From contig CP136896.1 in the NCBI GenBank assembly GCA_034359265.1, positions 22,785,501-22,849,500 on the forward strand: DNA of 64,000 nt, written 5' to 3'. This document shows positions 34,297 to 46,600 of the stretch, piece after piece. Source of the stretch: Canna indica (lineage: Eukaryota > Streptophyta > Magnoliopsida > Zingiberales > Cannaceae). Made by a program: the position numbers and the translations under genes. Position 1 is the first letter of the stretch; every line of letters begins with the position of its first letter. The notes under the pieces are model-generated. The model did no database searches, was not told the DNA's origin, and saw only the letters and a program-made list of their open reading frames with translations.

Positions 34297-37028
34297 TGTC
34301 ATGCCCCAAATTCAAGGTCACATGACCGGCCAGGGGTATACGTGCCTATACCCCGCAGCCTAAATCATGCACATGCCAACTCATAAAAATAGCAAAATAA
34401 ACAACAGCTTTTATTAATAAAAAAAACCAAAATATATTTTTATTTCAAAACATCAAAGTTTTTAATAAATAGTTCAAGTGTGGAAATAACCAAAGAACAA
34501 TAGTTCTCTTTACAAATAAAAGCTAAATAAAACATGAACGTCCTCACGAGACTACAACTCTAAAACATCAAATCATAAGTGCATGATCAAACTACTATAG
34601 ACTCGACTATAACCCCTAACTAGGACTACTGTGAGATCAATGTAGTTCCTCTACCCTCTAGCCGCACCAAGTGCTCCAGCCCACCTCACCGGTCAGGCTC
34701 TGCAAAACAAAAACAACGACAATGGGTGAGTTCAAAAGAACTCAGTGAATGGTTCTACCAACCTCCACAAAAAACCAAACACATATATGATGCATAAAGC
34801 AAAACTCCTGACTCAAGCAAGAGAGATCACAAGGGTGTGACCAACTAACAGGCCATCTGGACACCACCTGCCCGAAGGCAGCCAACACCCAAACGGTGAA
34901 GATCAACAGGCCTAAGCCTACCATGCCCTCCAAACTTATCCTAATATAAAGAAACTCGGGAACATTCGGGATTGACCAATTCGAACTTGCTCCACGAGAC
35001 GCATGGGAACAATCGAGAATCACCCATTCGAACTTGCCCCTTCAAGATATCATAGGAATAATCGGGATTTGCCCGTCCGAACTTATTCCACAAGGCCAAA
35101 TCGGAACAATCGAGATTTGCCCATCCGAACTTGTTCCAAAAAGATAACGTATAGTAGGAATAATTGGGATTCGCTCATCCGAACTTATTCCTTTAAATAT
35201 AGAATCTTGGGAACAATCGGGATTTGCCCGTCCGAACTTGTTCCACAAGATACGCAGGAACAATCGAGATTTGCCCATCCGAACTTGTTCCACAAGTTGG
35301 GAATTAGCCATCCAACCTTTCGGGCCTAGCCAGCAATCCGACTTCTCAACGAGCCTCTCCGCCATTCATAAAGGTATGGCGCAACATGACCTAAGTCAAG
35401 TCTCTCCTATGGTGTCTTAGGGGTGTCCTTATTGGGAAGCGTCTCAACACTCCAATACCCGACCCCAACTCCTAGACCCATAATGTCATAACCCATGAGG
35501 TTTTATTTAATGCATAAATTTATTTGTTGGTTCTTAACAGATTATGCTTACCCCTTGCTCAATTTTAATTATGCAATTAAAATTTAGATCGACAAGATTA
35601 GGGTTTTGTTTAAGCTTATTGTTATGCCCGAAATTGATGTATCTAATCCGAATCTGATCTCCAGAGTGTGACCTTTGTTTTCAAACTATATTTTATGATC
35701 AAAATGATAGGTTACACGACTATATTCAGAAAACTATGCACGTCATAAACAAGATTTCAAAATCAGTCATGATTCATCAACTCAGCATTAAATTTTCAGC
35801 ATAATTGAGTTTGAGCATAATAAGGAAATTAAATCCGAAAATTTACATAATATAACTCCCAAAACTTCCATCACATCAGATTCATAATCATTAAAATAAA
35901 TCTCATAAAAACCATATTTATTAAGCAAGAACAACAAGCTTCACAACCCTCTTTAACCAAGAACAAACCTTTATGCTCAAGAATTTAAATCAAGAACCCT
36001 CATGCCTTCAAGATCAAACTCATCTTTGAAACACATGATATATTTCCAAAAATCATAGATTTAATATCAAGCATGCATTTAAATTACAAGCATCAAGATT
36101 GATGAACAAATTGAATCATTGAAGGCAAGAAAATCCACACCCTTCACTTAGGCAATTCATCGAACATTTGGAGGGCACCCCTTTTCTCCACCTTGGCCGA
36201 GCACCCCTAGGATCATCCTAGGGTTGCTGAGCCCCATAGGGGAGAACTTAGGTCCTCCTCAAGCACAAGACACAAAAAGAACGGCGAGAATTTGAGAGAT
36301 CGTCGGAAAACAAATCAAGAACATCTTTGCCTTCAAGAATGGCTTCAAGAAATCGAAGAAACCCGAGAAGGAGGGGCAAAACCACTCACCTAAATAGGAA
36401 AGACGATTAGAGGAGAAATCCCGAATGACGGTCCTCGAATCCGGCTTCAAGAGATGGCGGCCCGACTCAATGATGGGGGAAGATGGGGCAGTGGCTCTAC
36501 TTCAAGCTGCCGGCTTGAAGAGAGGGAAAGGGAGAGAGAGGGTGGCTGGCTCGTCTTCAGGCGGCTCCTCTCTGATCGGCTCCAAAGGGAAGGGAAGGGG
36601 AAGGAGGCTCGGCGGCTGTAGCTTGGCTCAGCGGCTCCAAGGAAAAGAGATGTGGAGGGCGGCGGCTTGCTTGGCTCGGCGGCTGCTCTCCCCTCTCACT
36701 TGGCTGGTGCGGCTCCAATTGGGAGCCGCCAGCCCTAGGGGGGATTTTTATAATCCCCTCCCACTTCCACCTAACCACATCCTAACCCGCACTCTTCTCA
36801 ACCCGAATCCGTAGCCCGCTAACCCAAACTAACATCATGATAAGATACAAGCAACAAACACATGCACATGCACATGCAACATAATTAAATCAATTAGCTA
36901 TATAATTATAAATCATAAATCAACTCACACCGGACCATGGGTTGATTCGGCTCGACCCCGGACTAGCTAGCTAGGCTGACAAATACAAACATAAGGGAAA
37001 AATAAATAAAAATATCTAGGATATTACA
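34297..37028 (-). mobile_element. Gypsy solo LTR (gypsy B family, 2732 bp)
   Basis: Starts TGTCATGCCCC and ends ATATTACA; flanked by AAAGT (34292-34296) and AAAGC (37029-37033), a 5-bp duplication with one mismatch. No PBS, polypurine tract or gypsy coding sequence adjoins, so this is what remains after LTR-LTR recombination. It matches the LTR at 58078-60752 over nearly its length. The GC-rich segment 36425-36760 has open frames on both strands that recur in the partner LTR; I do not treat them as genes. Confidence 0.85.
34945..35300. repeat. Seven hairpin-forming tandem units in the gypsy LTR
   Basis: Seven imperfect units of about 45-65 bp. Each has an inverted repeat of the form GGAAYAA followed by 'tcgggatttgcccatccgaac' and TTRTTCC. 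Several units pair perfectly with different bases (GGAATAA with TTATTCC; GGAACAA with TTGTTCC). The same array is at 58746-59136 in gypsy B. Confidence 0.8.
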
Positions 37029-37111
37029 AAAGCCCCATTACAAAGCAATACATAAGTGTGATGATACTACATGAAATGCAATTTTTTTAAAAATATATAA
37101 ATTATGAAATT

Positions 37112-37319
37112 TCAAAAACTTGGAAAAGTACAAATCCCTAATTGCATTCTTAAATTTATAAAACTTTCTTCACTTAAGGGTTTTGTGAATATATCTGCAA
37201 GTTGCTTGTCGGTGGATACAAATTCCACGGATATATTTCCCATAGCTACATTATCCCTAAGAAAGTGGTGCCTTAGATCAAAGTGCTTGGTCCTAGAGTG
37301 TAAAATTGGATTTTTTGTT
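37112..37319 (-). pseudogene. pol: Copia C RNase H C-terminus (3' of the CACTA insertion)
   Basis: On the minus strand: KNPILHSRTKHFDLRHHFLR, then AMGNISVEFVSTDKQLADIF and TKPLSEESF, ending in a TGA at 37112. It continues exactly the frame broken at 47945 once the CACTA element and one GTT are set aside. This exon-like piece has no stop, so it was intact when the CACTA element landed or has stayed so by chance. Confidence 0.85.
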
Positions 37320-37334
37320 CACTACTAAAAAAAT

Positions 37335-37570
37335 GGTCTTTCCGACGGTGCATTTGCGACGGCATAGGATGCGGTCGCAGATGCGACGGTTCTGCGATTG
37401 CCATCCATTGGGGTCACAGACTGGCAAGGGGGCAATAGATTTTGCGACCACTTTATGTGTCGTCGCAAAATAGCGACGATACTGCGACCACCTTGAGTGC
37501 CGTCACAATATGGCGACGGTTTGGAGACCATTTGCAACCGCTTATGTGCGACCGTTATAGCCGTCGCAAA
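37335..37570. repeat. Left subterminal repeats of the CACTA element
   Basis: Dense direct and inverted copies of GCGACGG, GCGACC and CCGTCGC words. In En/Spm, subterminal repeats like these bind the TnpA-type protein; binding here is inferred from position. Confidence 0.75.
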
Positions 37571-37812
37571 ATGTAATTAAATTCCCCGCCCAATCCCTAA
37601 ACCCTGCTCGATCAACCCATCAACCCTAGCGCCCTCTCACTCTTGTTCTCGCGCGATCTCTACTGCTGCACGCTGTACGCCAACCGCCGCACGCTGCACA
37701 CCGACCACCGCACTCATCACACTGATCGCCGCCCACTGCTCGCTGTCCGCCGCCTGCTGCTCGTCGCCCGCCGCAAGCAGGCCACCCGTTGAACCCTAGC
37801 TGACGGTATTCT

Positions 37813-37818
37813 CCCCCC

Positions 37819-37895
<77 letters not shown>
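37813..37895. repeat. C17 run followed by a CT microsatellite
   Basis: Seventeen C residues followed by about 33 CT units. It lies in the 5' region of the CACTA element, shortly after GC-rich DNA that may be its promoter or leader. The exact length is prone to assembly error. Confidence 0.9.
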
Positions 37896-37898
<3 letters not shown>

Positions 37899-40611
37899 TA
37901 TCCGACGCTCTCTCCCGCAGCCCCCAAAATTTCTTTTGTCTGCAGACTAGATGTTATTGCATTAGGGATTAAACCATAGTGATCAATGTATTGTGACAGT
38001 ATCTAACCATAGAATATTTCCTCTTGCTAAAACTTTTTTCTGAGTTTGAGCAAATATTGACTGTGGAGATATTCTGTGGTGCTGGAACCAATACGTCCAC
38101 AGTTAAAATTTGCTCGTAGAATCAAACTGTAGATTTGGATATGATTTAGGAATAAAAGGGAAGGAATGGTATGCCAGCTGATTTCATAGAGTAGGAGGTT
38201 CTGTCAAATGTGTTCTGAGACAATACCAAAAATGCTTCTTTGTTTGTGTTAAACGAAAAATCACATTACTAATGATACTTAAGTTCCTACCATCTTGATA
38301 CTTTCAAATAAAAATACACTGAACTTGTTTGACTAAGGCAACTTAAGTTCCTGCCATCTTTTTTTTCAGGTAACATTCACCTTTTCCTCTGTGAGTTATG
38401 TTGAATCAATAAAATTAACCTGAACCAATTGATTCAATTGAAAGCTGATCTCACTTAAATCATGTTTTATTTAATGTTTCAGCTTGAGAACTTCTGAAGG
38501 GTAAGATGACTGAATCAGCCAGTGATATGTTTTAAAATCTATATATATTTTGATAGGTAATTAAAATCTAGAAAATTTTCAGTTAAAATATATTTTTACA
38601 CATATATATAATTAACAAGATATATTTCATGTGTTCTTTCCTCCATTCTTGCACCACTTCTTGCATTGATTCCCTATAGTTTTGTGCTTGCCGATTTCTT
38701 GTCTGCATGCTAGTTTTCGGTTGAGCGCAATTTCTTTGCATACATATAAACTATTCCCCACCCCCTTTTAATTTCTTTGCATGATCAGAAGATCATGTAG
38801 TTGTCTGCATGCTAGTTTTCAATTATCTCAGAAGTCCTTTTTCACCCATTGATGTCCACATATCTTTTATGTTGCTTGTTTTTGTCCTTCAAATTAATTG
38901 CAAGCTATAAATATACATATTCTTTGAGTTAATAAATGCTACATGTGAGGCAATTAAGGAGTAATGCCAATAAGCTGCCTCATTTCATGTTCAGTTTCTT
39001 TCATGTTGCAACTTGAGCCTTTTATTTCCATTAAGTCATCTTTCTTAATTAATTGCTTGAACTCAACTAGTTTACACCAAAATGATATATGGCTATTTGT
39101 GTTCACATGACTTGAAAAGTTACACCAAAAAGTTACACTCTACATGATTGTCTTAAATGATATTCTTTTACTGATTGAAAGAATCAATCAGCTCCTAAGA
39201 AAAATTTCATTACTCTTCTCCTTGTACTATAGATGGTATGACCAAGTTTTAGATGCCTATACAAGATGCCAAAAACACCTCACATATTGATCCAATTAAG
39301 ATTTGGACAAGGCATTTCAGTACCAAATGGGGAACCCAACAAAGTACTTGGGTCCCAAGTACTTTGATCATCATCACTTCTGTTTGACTTAAGCATCAAT
39401 TGATTCCTCTTGTTGCTCGAGTGGACATGGGACCTTGATCTTCTTCCTAAGGAGTTCACTTAAGCATCAATTGATATATCAGAGAATACATACCTAAATA
39501 CATAACATTTGGATAACTAATTTAACCATACCTAAATACCTATTGTTGGTTTCAACTTAGCTTTTGCCTATTGCATAAAGGTTTTCCCTGGTATAGCATA
39601 GAAGGGATTTGAGATTAACTTTTTAGCAATATGTATGATTTTAACTAAAACAAAGAAAATCAATTTCAGGTTAATGTTTTTTGAAAAACTAATGAAGTTA
39701 ATCATCTCTATTTCAGGTTCACATTGTCTTGAAGGAACTCGTTAGAAAATCTATTGCTGAAATAGTGGTTTGGTATTAACTAAGAATAAATATACTTCAT
39801 TGCAATGTCTTAAAATTTTCATACCATATGCATGCTTTGTGTCATTGGTTATTTTGATACCATATGCTGGCAATATTTAAAACTAAACGCAATTGATTTT
39901 TTCCAACTGAGATAATTAATATTCCAATTTCCAAGTAAACATTAATTAGCAAGCTAGTATATAATTCTTTGCATGTGTACAAAAGTATCAGGTTGTTTTG
40001 TTGTCATTGATTTTGTTGTCAAAAGTATCAAACTTCTTGATTGTTTTCTTCTTGTTATTTGAGAAGCAATACATAGGAGTAGAAGTGTGCATGAATTGAA
40101 TTGGGTTGAATGCTGAAAATTTTCAACCCAATTCAGGTTGGTATTTTTCAATATTAATTCAGCCCAAATAATATTATGATTCGCGAGTTGATAAAGGGAC
40201 ACAAACTTATCAACCGTTGGATCATAATTTTTTTTACAATACCTTGATCTGTTCGAAGATTGTATCGTTGTCTATAAGAAGTACAAATCTTATAGATTCT
40301 TTATGATTTCTGAATTGTCCTTGATCGGACAGTTTGGGATCAAAATTATTTTATTAGCAGTTAAATATTTTTTTAACATTCATTTTAGTTTGAAATTCTA
40401 GCAAATATCCCTTGTTCTCCAAGTATGCGCCCAGATGATATGCATACTTGGAGAACTATAGGGAAATGCTGCCGGAATTTCGACTGAAATTGAATGTTAA
40501 AAAGAATATTTAAATGCAAGTAGAATAATTTGATTCCCGAATGGAATAGGACCACCCCACCTATGAATATTTCTAAAGAAGTAATTGTTGTGATATATCA
40601 CGTACAGAATC
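37896..40611 (+). other. CACTA 5' region upstream of TNP2, with hairpins
   Basis: 2.7 kb of AT-rich DNA without a long open frame. It may hold a leader exon and intron, but I cannot place splice sites firmly. Towards its end there are two inverted repeats: arms 40098-40110 with 40122-40134 (13 bp, perfect), and a long foldback at 40371-40503. Confidence 0.5.
40371..40503 (+). other. Long foldback 109 bp upstream of the TNP2 start
   Basis: Arms of about 58-62 bp pair with a few mismatches and bulges around a 13-base loop (40429-40441). The innermost 14 bp are perfect (40415-40428 with 40442-40455), and the outer ends TTTTAACATTCA and its complement also pair. The size and shape resemble a plant miRNA precursor or a small foldback element; neither is shown by sequence alone. 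Confidence 0.6.
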
Positions 40612-43605
40612 ATGACGGAAGATCGTAGTTGGATGTACCATCAGATGTACCGTGGAGGTTTACTTGAAGAATTCAAGAGCGGTGTTCAGGAATTTTTGAA
40701 CTTCGCATATTCAAATTCGCAATTTGTTAGTGTTGACAAAATCAAATGTCTGTGTTGTCGGTGTGTCAACTTATTTTTCCTAGACCAACAGGCAGTGACT
40801 TTGCACCTATACAGAAATGGTTTCATGAATCGTTACTATCAATAGATTTCACACGGGGAGTCATTCATAGGCATGTCATCATATGAATTAGGAGGCCAGT
40901 CGTCTAATATTGGATCTTCGTCCGCAACTCATACAACATTCGTTGAGCAGCCGTATCAAAATATGGTCTTGGATGTTGTGGGCGATTGTGAATTCCAAAG
41001 GTTGCCAATGCCTCACACAGAATTAGGAGGTCAGTCGTCATGTACTGAAGTGACAATGGATATGGAGTGTGGGCCACAAGTAGAACCGAAAATTCAAATG
41101 GAGTTACCAAATCCAGAAGCAACACAGTTTTATGATTTACTGAAAGCTACAGATGAACCATTGTATGATGGTTGTGATGAATATTCAAAGTTGTCAATAA
41201 TGACTCAAATGTTAAACATTAAGTCTGACTGCAACGTAACTGAGATAGCATATAATCGATTTTCTGAGCTGTTTCACAAAGCATTGCCTAAAGATAACAA
41301 ACTGGAGGACAATTTCTATAAGACGAAAAAAATGATGAAGAAACTTGGTCTAGGGCATCAAAAAATTCATGCATGTCAGAACAACTACATTCTCTATTAC
41401 CGTGAATAAGCAGACTTGACCCAGTGTCCAACATGTGAACATCCGCGGTACAAAGAGAAATCTTTGAATAGGTAGAAAGATATACCGTTTAAGGTTCTTC
41501 GGTATTTCCCGATAATTCCCAGATTGAAGCGATTGTTCATGTCTGAAAAAATACTCCAACATATGATATGGCATCTAAGAGTCATGATCTGAATGTTATG
41601 ACTCACCCATGAAGCATGGAAACATCTTGATCAATGTTATCCATCATTTGCAAGTGATCCTAGAAATGTCAAACTAGGGTTATGTACCGATGGGTTCAAT
41701 CCATTCGGTCAATCATTCACTACATATTCTATTTGGCCAGTGCTCCTCACAGTCTACAATTTGCCGCTGTCGATGTGCATGAAAGATGATTTCATATTTT
41801 TGAGTATGGTAATCCCAGGACCAAGGGGACCAAGAAAAGAATTGGATGTGTTCCTTCGACCGTTAATTGACGATTTAAAGAACTCGTGGGACGACGGAGT
41901 CATCACTTATGATATTTATCAAAAAAGAAATTTCAACTTAAGGGCCGCATTGTTGTGGACAATTACAGACTTCCCGATATATGCTATGTTGTCTGGTTGG
42001 AGAACACACGGGAGGCTTGGTTGTCCGTATTGTATGGAACGAACAAAAGCATTCAGTCTTTGGCATGGACGAAAGATTTCATACTTTGACTGTCATCGTC
42101 AATTTTTTCCACTTGATCATCCATACCGGAGAAATAGAGATAAATTCATGAGGGGCGGAGTGGAAAAAGACGGACCACCTCCGCGTTTGTCTGGTAATCA
42201 AATGTTAGCTCGGGTTTCTGTGTTACACAATTCAGAGAGGTTGACAGAATTAGTGGTTTTGGAGAAAGACACAATTGGGTCAAAAAAAGTATATTCTGGG
42301 AACTGCCTTACTGGAGCTCATTACTAGTTCGGCACAATTTGGATGTGATGCACATTGAAAAAAATGTGTTTGAGAACATTTTTAATACAGTGATGGATTT
42401 TGCAGGAAAAACAAAAGATAATGTGAAGTCAAGAATGGACTTAAAAGTATATTGCAAACATCCATATTTAGATCTATAGGAGGTGAACGACAAACAAGTG
42501 AAACCAAAAGCCTCTTATGTTCTCAGTAAGCAACAACAAAAAGATATTTGCTAGTGGATAATAGATCTCAAATTACCAGATGGTTATGCATCTAATTTAG
42601 TTCGATGCGTCAATGTAGACGAAGGTAAAATATCAGGAATGAAAAGTCATGACTGTCATGTGTTCATGCAGAGACTACTCCCTATTGCATTCCACCGAGA
42701 TATTTAACTGAAGATGAGTACCATCTTGCACAATTATATGTACTGATGAATTGCCCCGAGGTTGATCCTTTCATTTAAAAATTTGACACGGAAGTTCGTA
42801 CACAAACACCGAATATATCCAAGGAAGAATTACAAGATAAACGTAGCACAGGATTTCCAAATTGGTTCAAAACTTGGTCGAGTAAACATATTCAAAAAAT
42901 AGACAACAAATTACTCGAGTTAGCATGTGGACCGTCACGACTAGTCTTATGCTATAACGGATACTTTGTGAATGGATATAAATTTCATTCAAAGGTGTAC
43001 TCAACCACAAAGAAGACAATGAATGTTGGTGTTTGTGTTAGAGGCTCCACTTGGATTGATTGTGATTGTGATTTCTACGCACTGCTTGAGGAAGTACTTG
43101 AGCTTCAATATGTTGGGTGCAAAAAAATAGTGATATTCAAATGTCACTGGTTTGACACATCATCTCGAGGGAGTCAAATTCATCCAAAGTATAAGCTTGT
43201 TGACGTTAATTTCAAATCAAAGTTAGCGCGAATGAGCCTTTTATTTTGGCATCACAAGCGCAACAAGTATATTACGCAAAATATCCAGGTAGACGAGGAG
43301 ATAGATCAGAATGGCGGGCAGTATGTAAGACTAAGGCATGATTGAGGATTGATCCAATGGTAGAGGATAATGATACTAAAAGATTTGTATTAGGTGATTT
43401 TTATCAGGAGGATGATCCTCCAGTAGTTGAAGTTGTGGGTCAAACACTTGAAGATGAAAATTTAGTCGTTGCACAAGGTCTGGCTGAAGAAAGTGTTGAT
43501 GTTGAACCAGATAATGTAGAAGATGAGAATAGTTGTGAAGATGAAGAGATAAGTGAAGAAGAAAATGACTCAATCGATTATTATTCAGATGATATCAATG
43601 ATTAA
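40612..43605 (+). pseudogene. tnp2: TNP2-like CACTA transposase
   Basis: Starts at 40612 (MTEDRSWMYHQMYRG) with a transposase-associated zinc domain (CLCCRCVN). Then follow a variable linker, KLSIMTQMLNIKSDCN, the TNP2 core (LGLCTDGFNPFGQS, WPVLLTVYNLPLSMCMK, VIPGPRGPRKELDVFLRPL, AMLSGWRTHGRLGCPYCME), KSHDCHVFMQRLLP, a DUF4216-like part (42968-43345: NGYKFHSKVYSTTKKTMNVGV, VIFKCHWFD) and an acidic tail ending at 43605. The family protein cuts the element ends. Stops or shifts occur near 40843, 41408-41640, 42326, 42480, 42555 and 43345. The segment equivalent to DUF4218 is mostly missing between about 42700 and 42790. Confidence 0.88.
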
Positions 43606-43692
43606 TGTGTAATATATATTTTTTTCATCTTTTTTCAATTAATTTATATTATATTATTGGTTGACATCACTAATCAACATTTATATATGTAG

Positions 43693-46600
43693 ATGTCGAG
43701 TGCCCGTTCTAGGGTTCATCGCACAGGTTTATCTCGGCCACCGCCGCCGCCTGCGGCAGCACCACCACCACCACCACCAGTCGTGACAGATGCTGTACCA
43801 TCACCACCTGCACCTATACCACCACCACCTGCACCACCCGTGGTAGATGCTGTACCACGACCAGCTCGAGGTCGCCGTAGGTCTCGTGGGTCTAATGGGG
43901 GGGGGAGGGGGGTGATGCACCTTCATCATTTGACCAGCATCGATAGATATCACTGAATGGTTTAAAGTAAGTAAACTAATTTATTTATTATAATTGTTAA
44001 TAATTAATTGTTACTAATGTTATTATACTTGAGTTGTAGATTTGAACAGGATGATGTCGCCCGCACCATGACCGTTATGCTTAAGAGTTTTTTTCATGAG
44101 CCATGGACTTCATGGACCAAGGTGTCGAACCATTATCATAATTTATTATGGAATGAGTTCGAGGTACGTAGTTCAAGTTACTTTGATTTAATAAATGTTG
44201 ATTATGCTAGTTATTGTTCTACATGAGTTTGAAGAACATATTTACGTCAAATAATATTCTATTACTTCTACTTCTACTTCTACTCTTAATATGTATACAA
44301 TAATTAGTATCCAATTAAGATAGTATTATTTTTTCCATTGCTGTCTATGATTTTGATTTCGTTACTGAAAATAATTGTCAGAAAAGCAAGATCTTTTCAT
44401 TGCCTGGTGAGACTCTTCAAGCTAGATTTATGTTCTGTATGCTTATTCTGGTGCTGGTCCAGTGAGAATTTTCTGGATTTGGATTTGAAATATAGTTCAA
44501 GACCTTGATTGAATAGTGTGCTCAAAATATATGCATAGTACTAGGACTTTTTACCCTGTAGTCAGAGAAGACACGAACTCAAAGAATTAAGCTGCGCTAA
44601 TGACAAAATTTTCCCTTGTAACTTCTGAAGTAATGGTACCCAACAATTGAATATATGGGTATCTTTAAGAGGTACCTGTCATACTGAAGAATTGGTTGAC
44701 TTAGAAGCTGTGAATCAAGATAATAAAAAACACAAGCTAATTTAATCAAGTGTCAGACGTGTGAAGTGTATTATTTCTAAAAAAATATTTACAATGGCCC
44801 CTGATAAACTAGTATAGACCTTGCAGACATTATCTCATCAAATTGAGAGTCTTGATGATTCAATTATTTCTTGTTGACCAATAACTGAAGACTGCATAAT
44901 ACCAATATTTAGCCTCATGAAGTACACTGAACTACATATTTTATTTAGTAGATTTTTGAAAAAGCCAACCATAATGATAGCACATAGTTTTAGTGCACAT
45001 CCGAATATCCAAAGGAGAAATCATGAGTTTTACATTTCAGAAGTCAGAACAGTAATCTACAAGCAATATTTAAGTTATTTTATGAGTCTCCAATTCAATG
45101 TTTTACTGATTGGTTTGTAATATTCAAGATTTCCTACTCATCTATCACCCATGATAAAAATTATGGGTAAAAATGCTTTGGCATTATGCTCTGAGCAGAT
45201 TCATGAATTCAGTATGATTCCTGAATGACTTGCACTGTCATTTCTAACTAATTAGTTCTAATTATACACCTTTTGGATTGATTTAATCTATAGTTTGAGA
45301 AACTTATGGGGAAATGATTCAATGAAGAAAGGAAACATCACATGCTATGGTTATGGGTGGGGGAAAAGTCTTTGTGCACTTTGCTAATTGCCTTGCACAT
45401 TACTACATGCTGCATATGATTTCATTTCAGTGATTGCTTGCTATTGTCCATCTTAATTAAGCGATTCCTTGTCATCCAGGTTCATAAGATCAATCTTTAA
45501 AAACCTATCACTTATTTATGGCATTAGTATGATATCAGTATGATACTGATATATACCATACTAGTCCATAGCTTTCAGGATTGCAATAGGATTTTTATTG
45601 AACTGAAGCCACCCTCTCCACTTGTTATGACTGATGAATACCTCTGAAGTCTTGGTTTGGACCACAGCAAAGGCAGTAGTCGACAGAAATCTTCCAAACC
45701 GACATATATATGTATACTAGATTTATTAGTTAGGGGATAATGATGAACAAGACAGAATTTAGTGGACTTGAATGTTAACTGCAGGTCCAGCTCACACCCA
45801 CAACATTAGGGTGTGTAGGTCCAGCTCACATCCAAATCCTTCTCCATACAAGGGGAGATTCAATTATTCCTTCTGTGCAAGGATCCATTATGCTTTTCCA
45901 CTCACAACCACACCCCCACCTTAACTGCAGAGTCATGTGCTTAGATTCTAAATTACATAAATTTAGTAGGCTTCTTGCTTCATAAAATCTATACAAAGAG
46001 CAAGTCATCTATGTACATCCTTTTAACAGCCCAAATAATGTATGTATGTTGATAACCGATACAAAATAAGAATTAAGTTTGCATTTGTGTTGAATTAAGG
46101 TTTAAAATGATTGTATTAATTTTTTTTTTATAGGCCCGATACACCTGGGGTCCTGCCATTCAGGTTCAGGTGGAGGATGCTTGAGAAGCTTACAATAAGA
46201 AGCTTTTCAAGGATATTCTTCATCGTGCACAGGATGAGGCGCGGTCAAATATAGGCGGTAATCGGGATACGCCTATGGATGCGCTAAAGGGAAATGAGCC
46301 CAACTAGATAACGATCCACGTATGGGATCGACTATGCGACATCTGGGCGTCCGAGGAGTGGTAGGGTGCCTCCCGAACGGCACACCGGAACCGGATGATG
46401 CTAGTTGAGGGATTCGTGGCCCGACATACCAGTGGGTCCATCCTATTTACTAGTCACGAGCGTCGCATGGTAAGTAATTTAATAATAGTTTTTATTATTT
46501 ATTATAGAAAAACAAATTATATTTATTTTATTGCAGGGGACGCGAGACGAGCAGGGGATGCTCATTCCGGTTGACCCTTTGAGGGTCTTCGAGGAGACAC

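Noticed and set aside
35003..35365. Overlapping open frames of about 107 codons on both strands
   Set aside because: They are by-products of the hairpin repeat array; the peptides are simply the repeat unit (NNRDLPIRTCS-like) read through.
36425..36814. Open frame of 129 codons rich in Arg/Gly on the plus strand and Pro/Ser on the minus strand
   Set aside because: It lies in the GC-rich part of a gypsy solo LTR and recurs, with changes, in the LTR at 60287-60673; no domain is seen.
37813..37895. Long CT tract as an unusual regulatory element
   Set aside because: Simple microsatellites are common in plant 5' regions; nothing else here supports a specific role.
41350..41606. Minus-strand open frames across the TNP2 region
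   Set aside because: The plus strand carries clear TNP2 motifs; the minus-strand peptides resemble nothing and are shadows.
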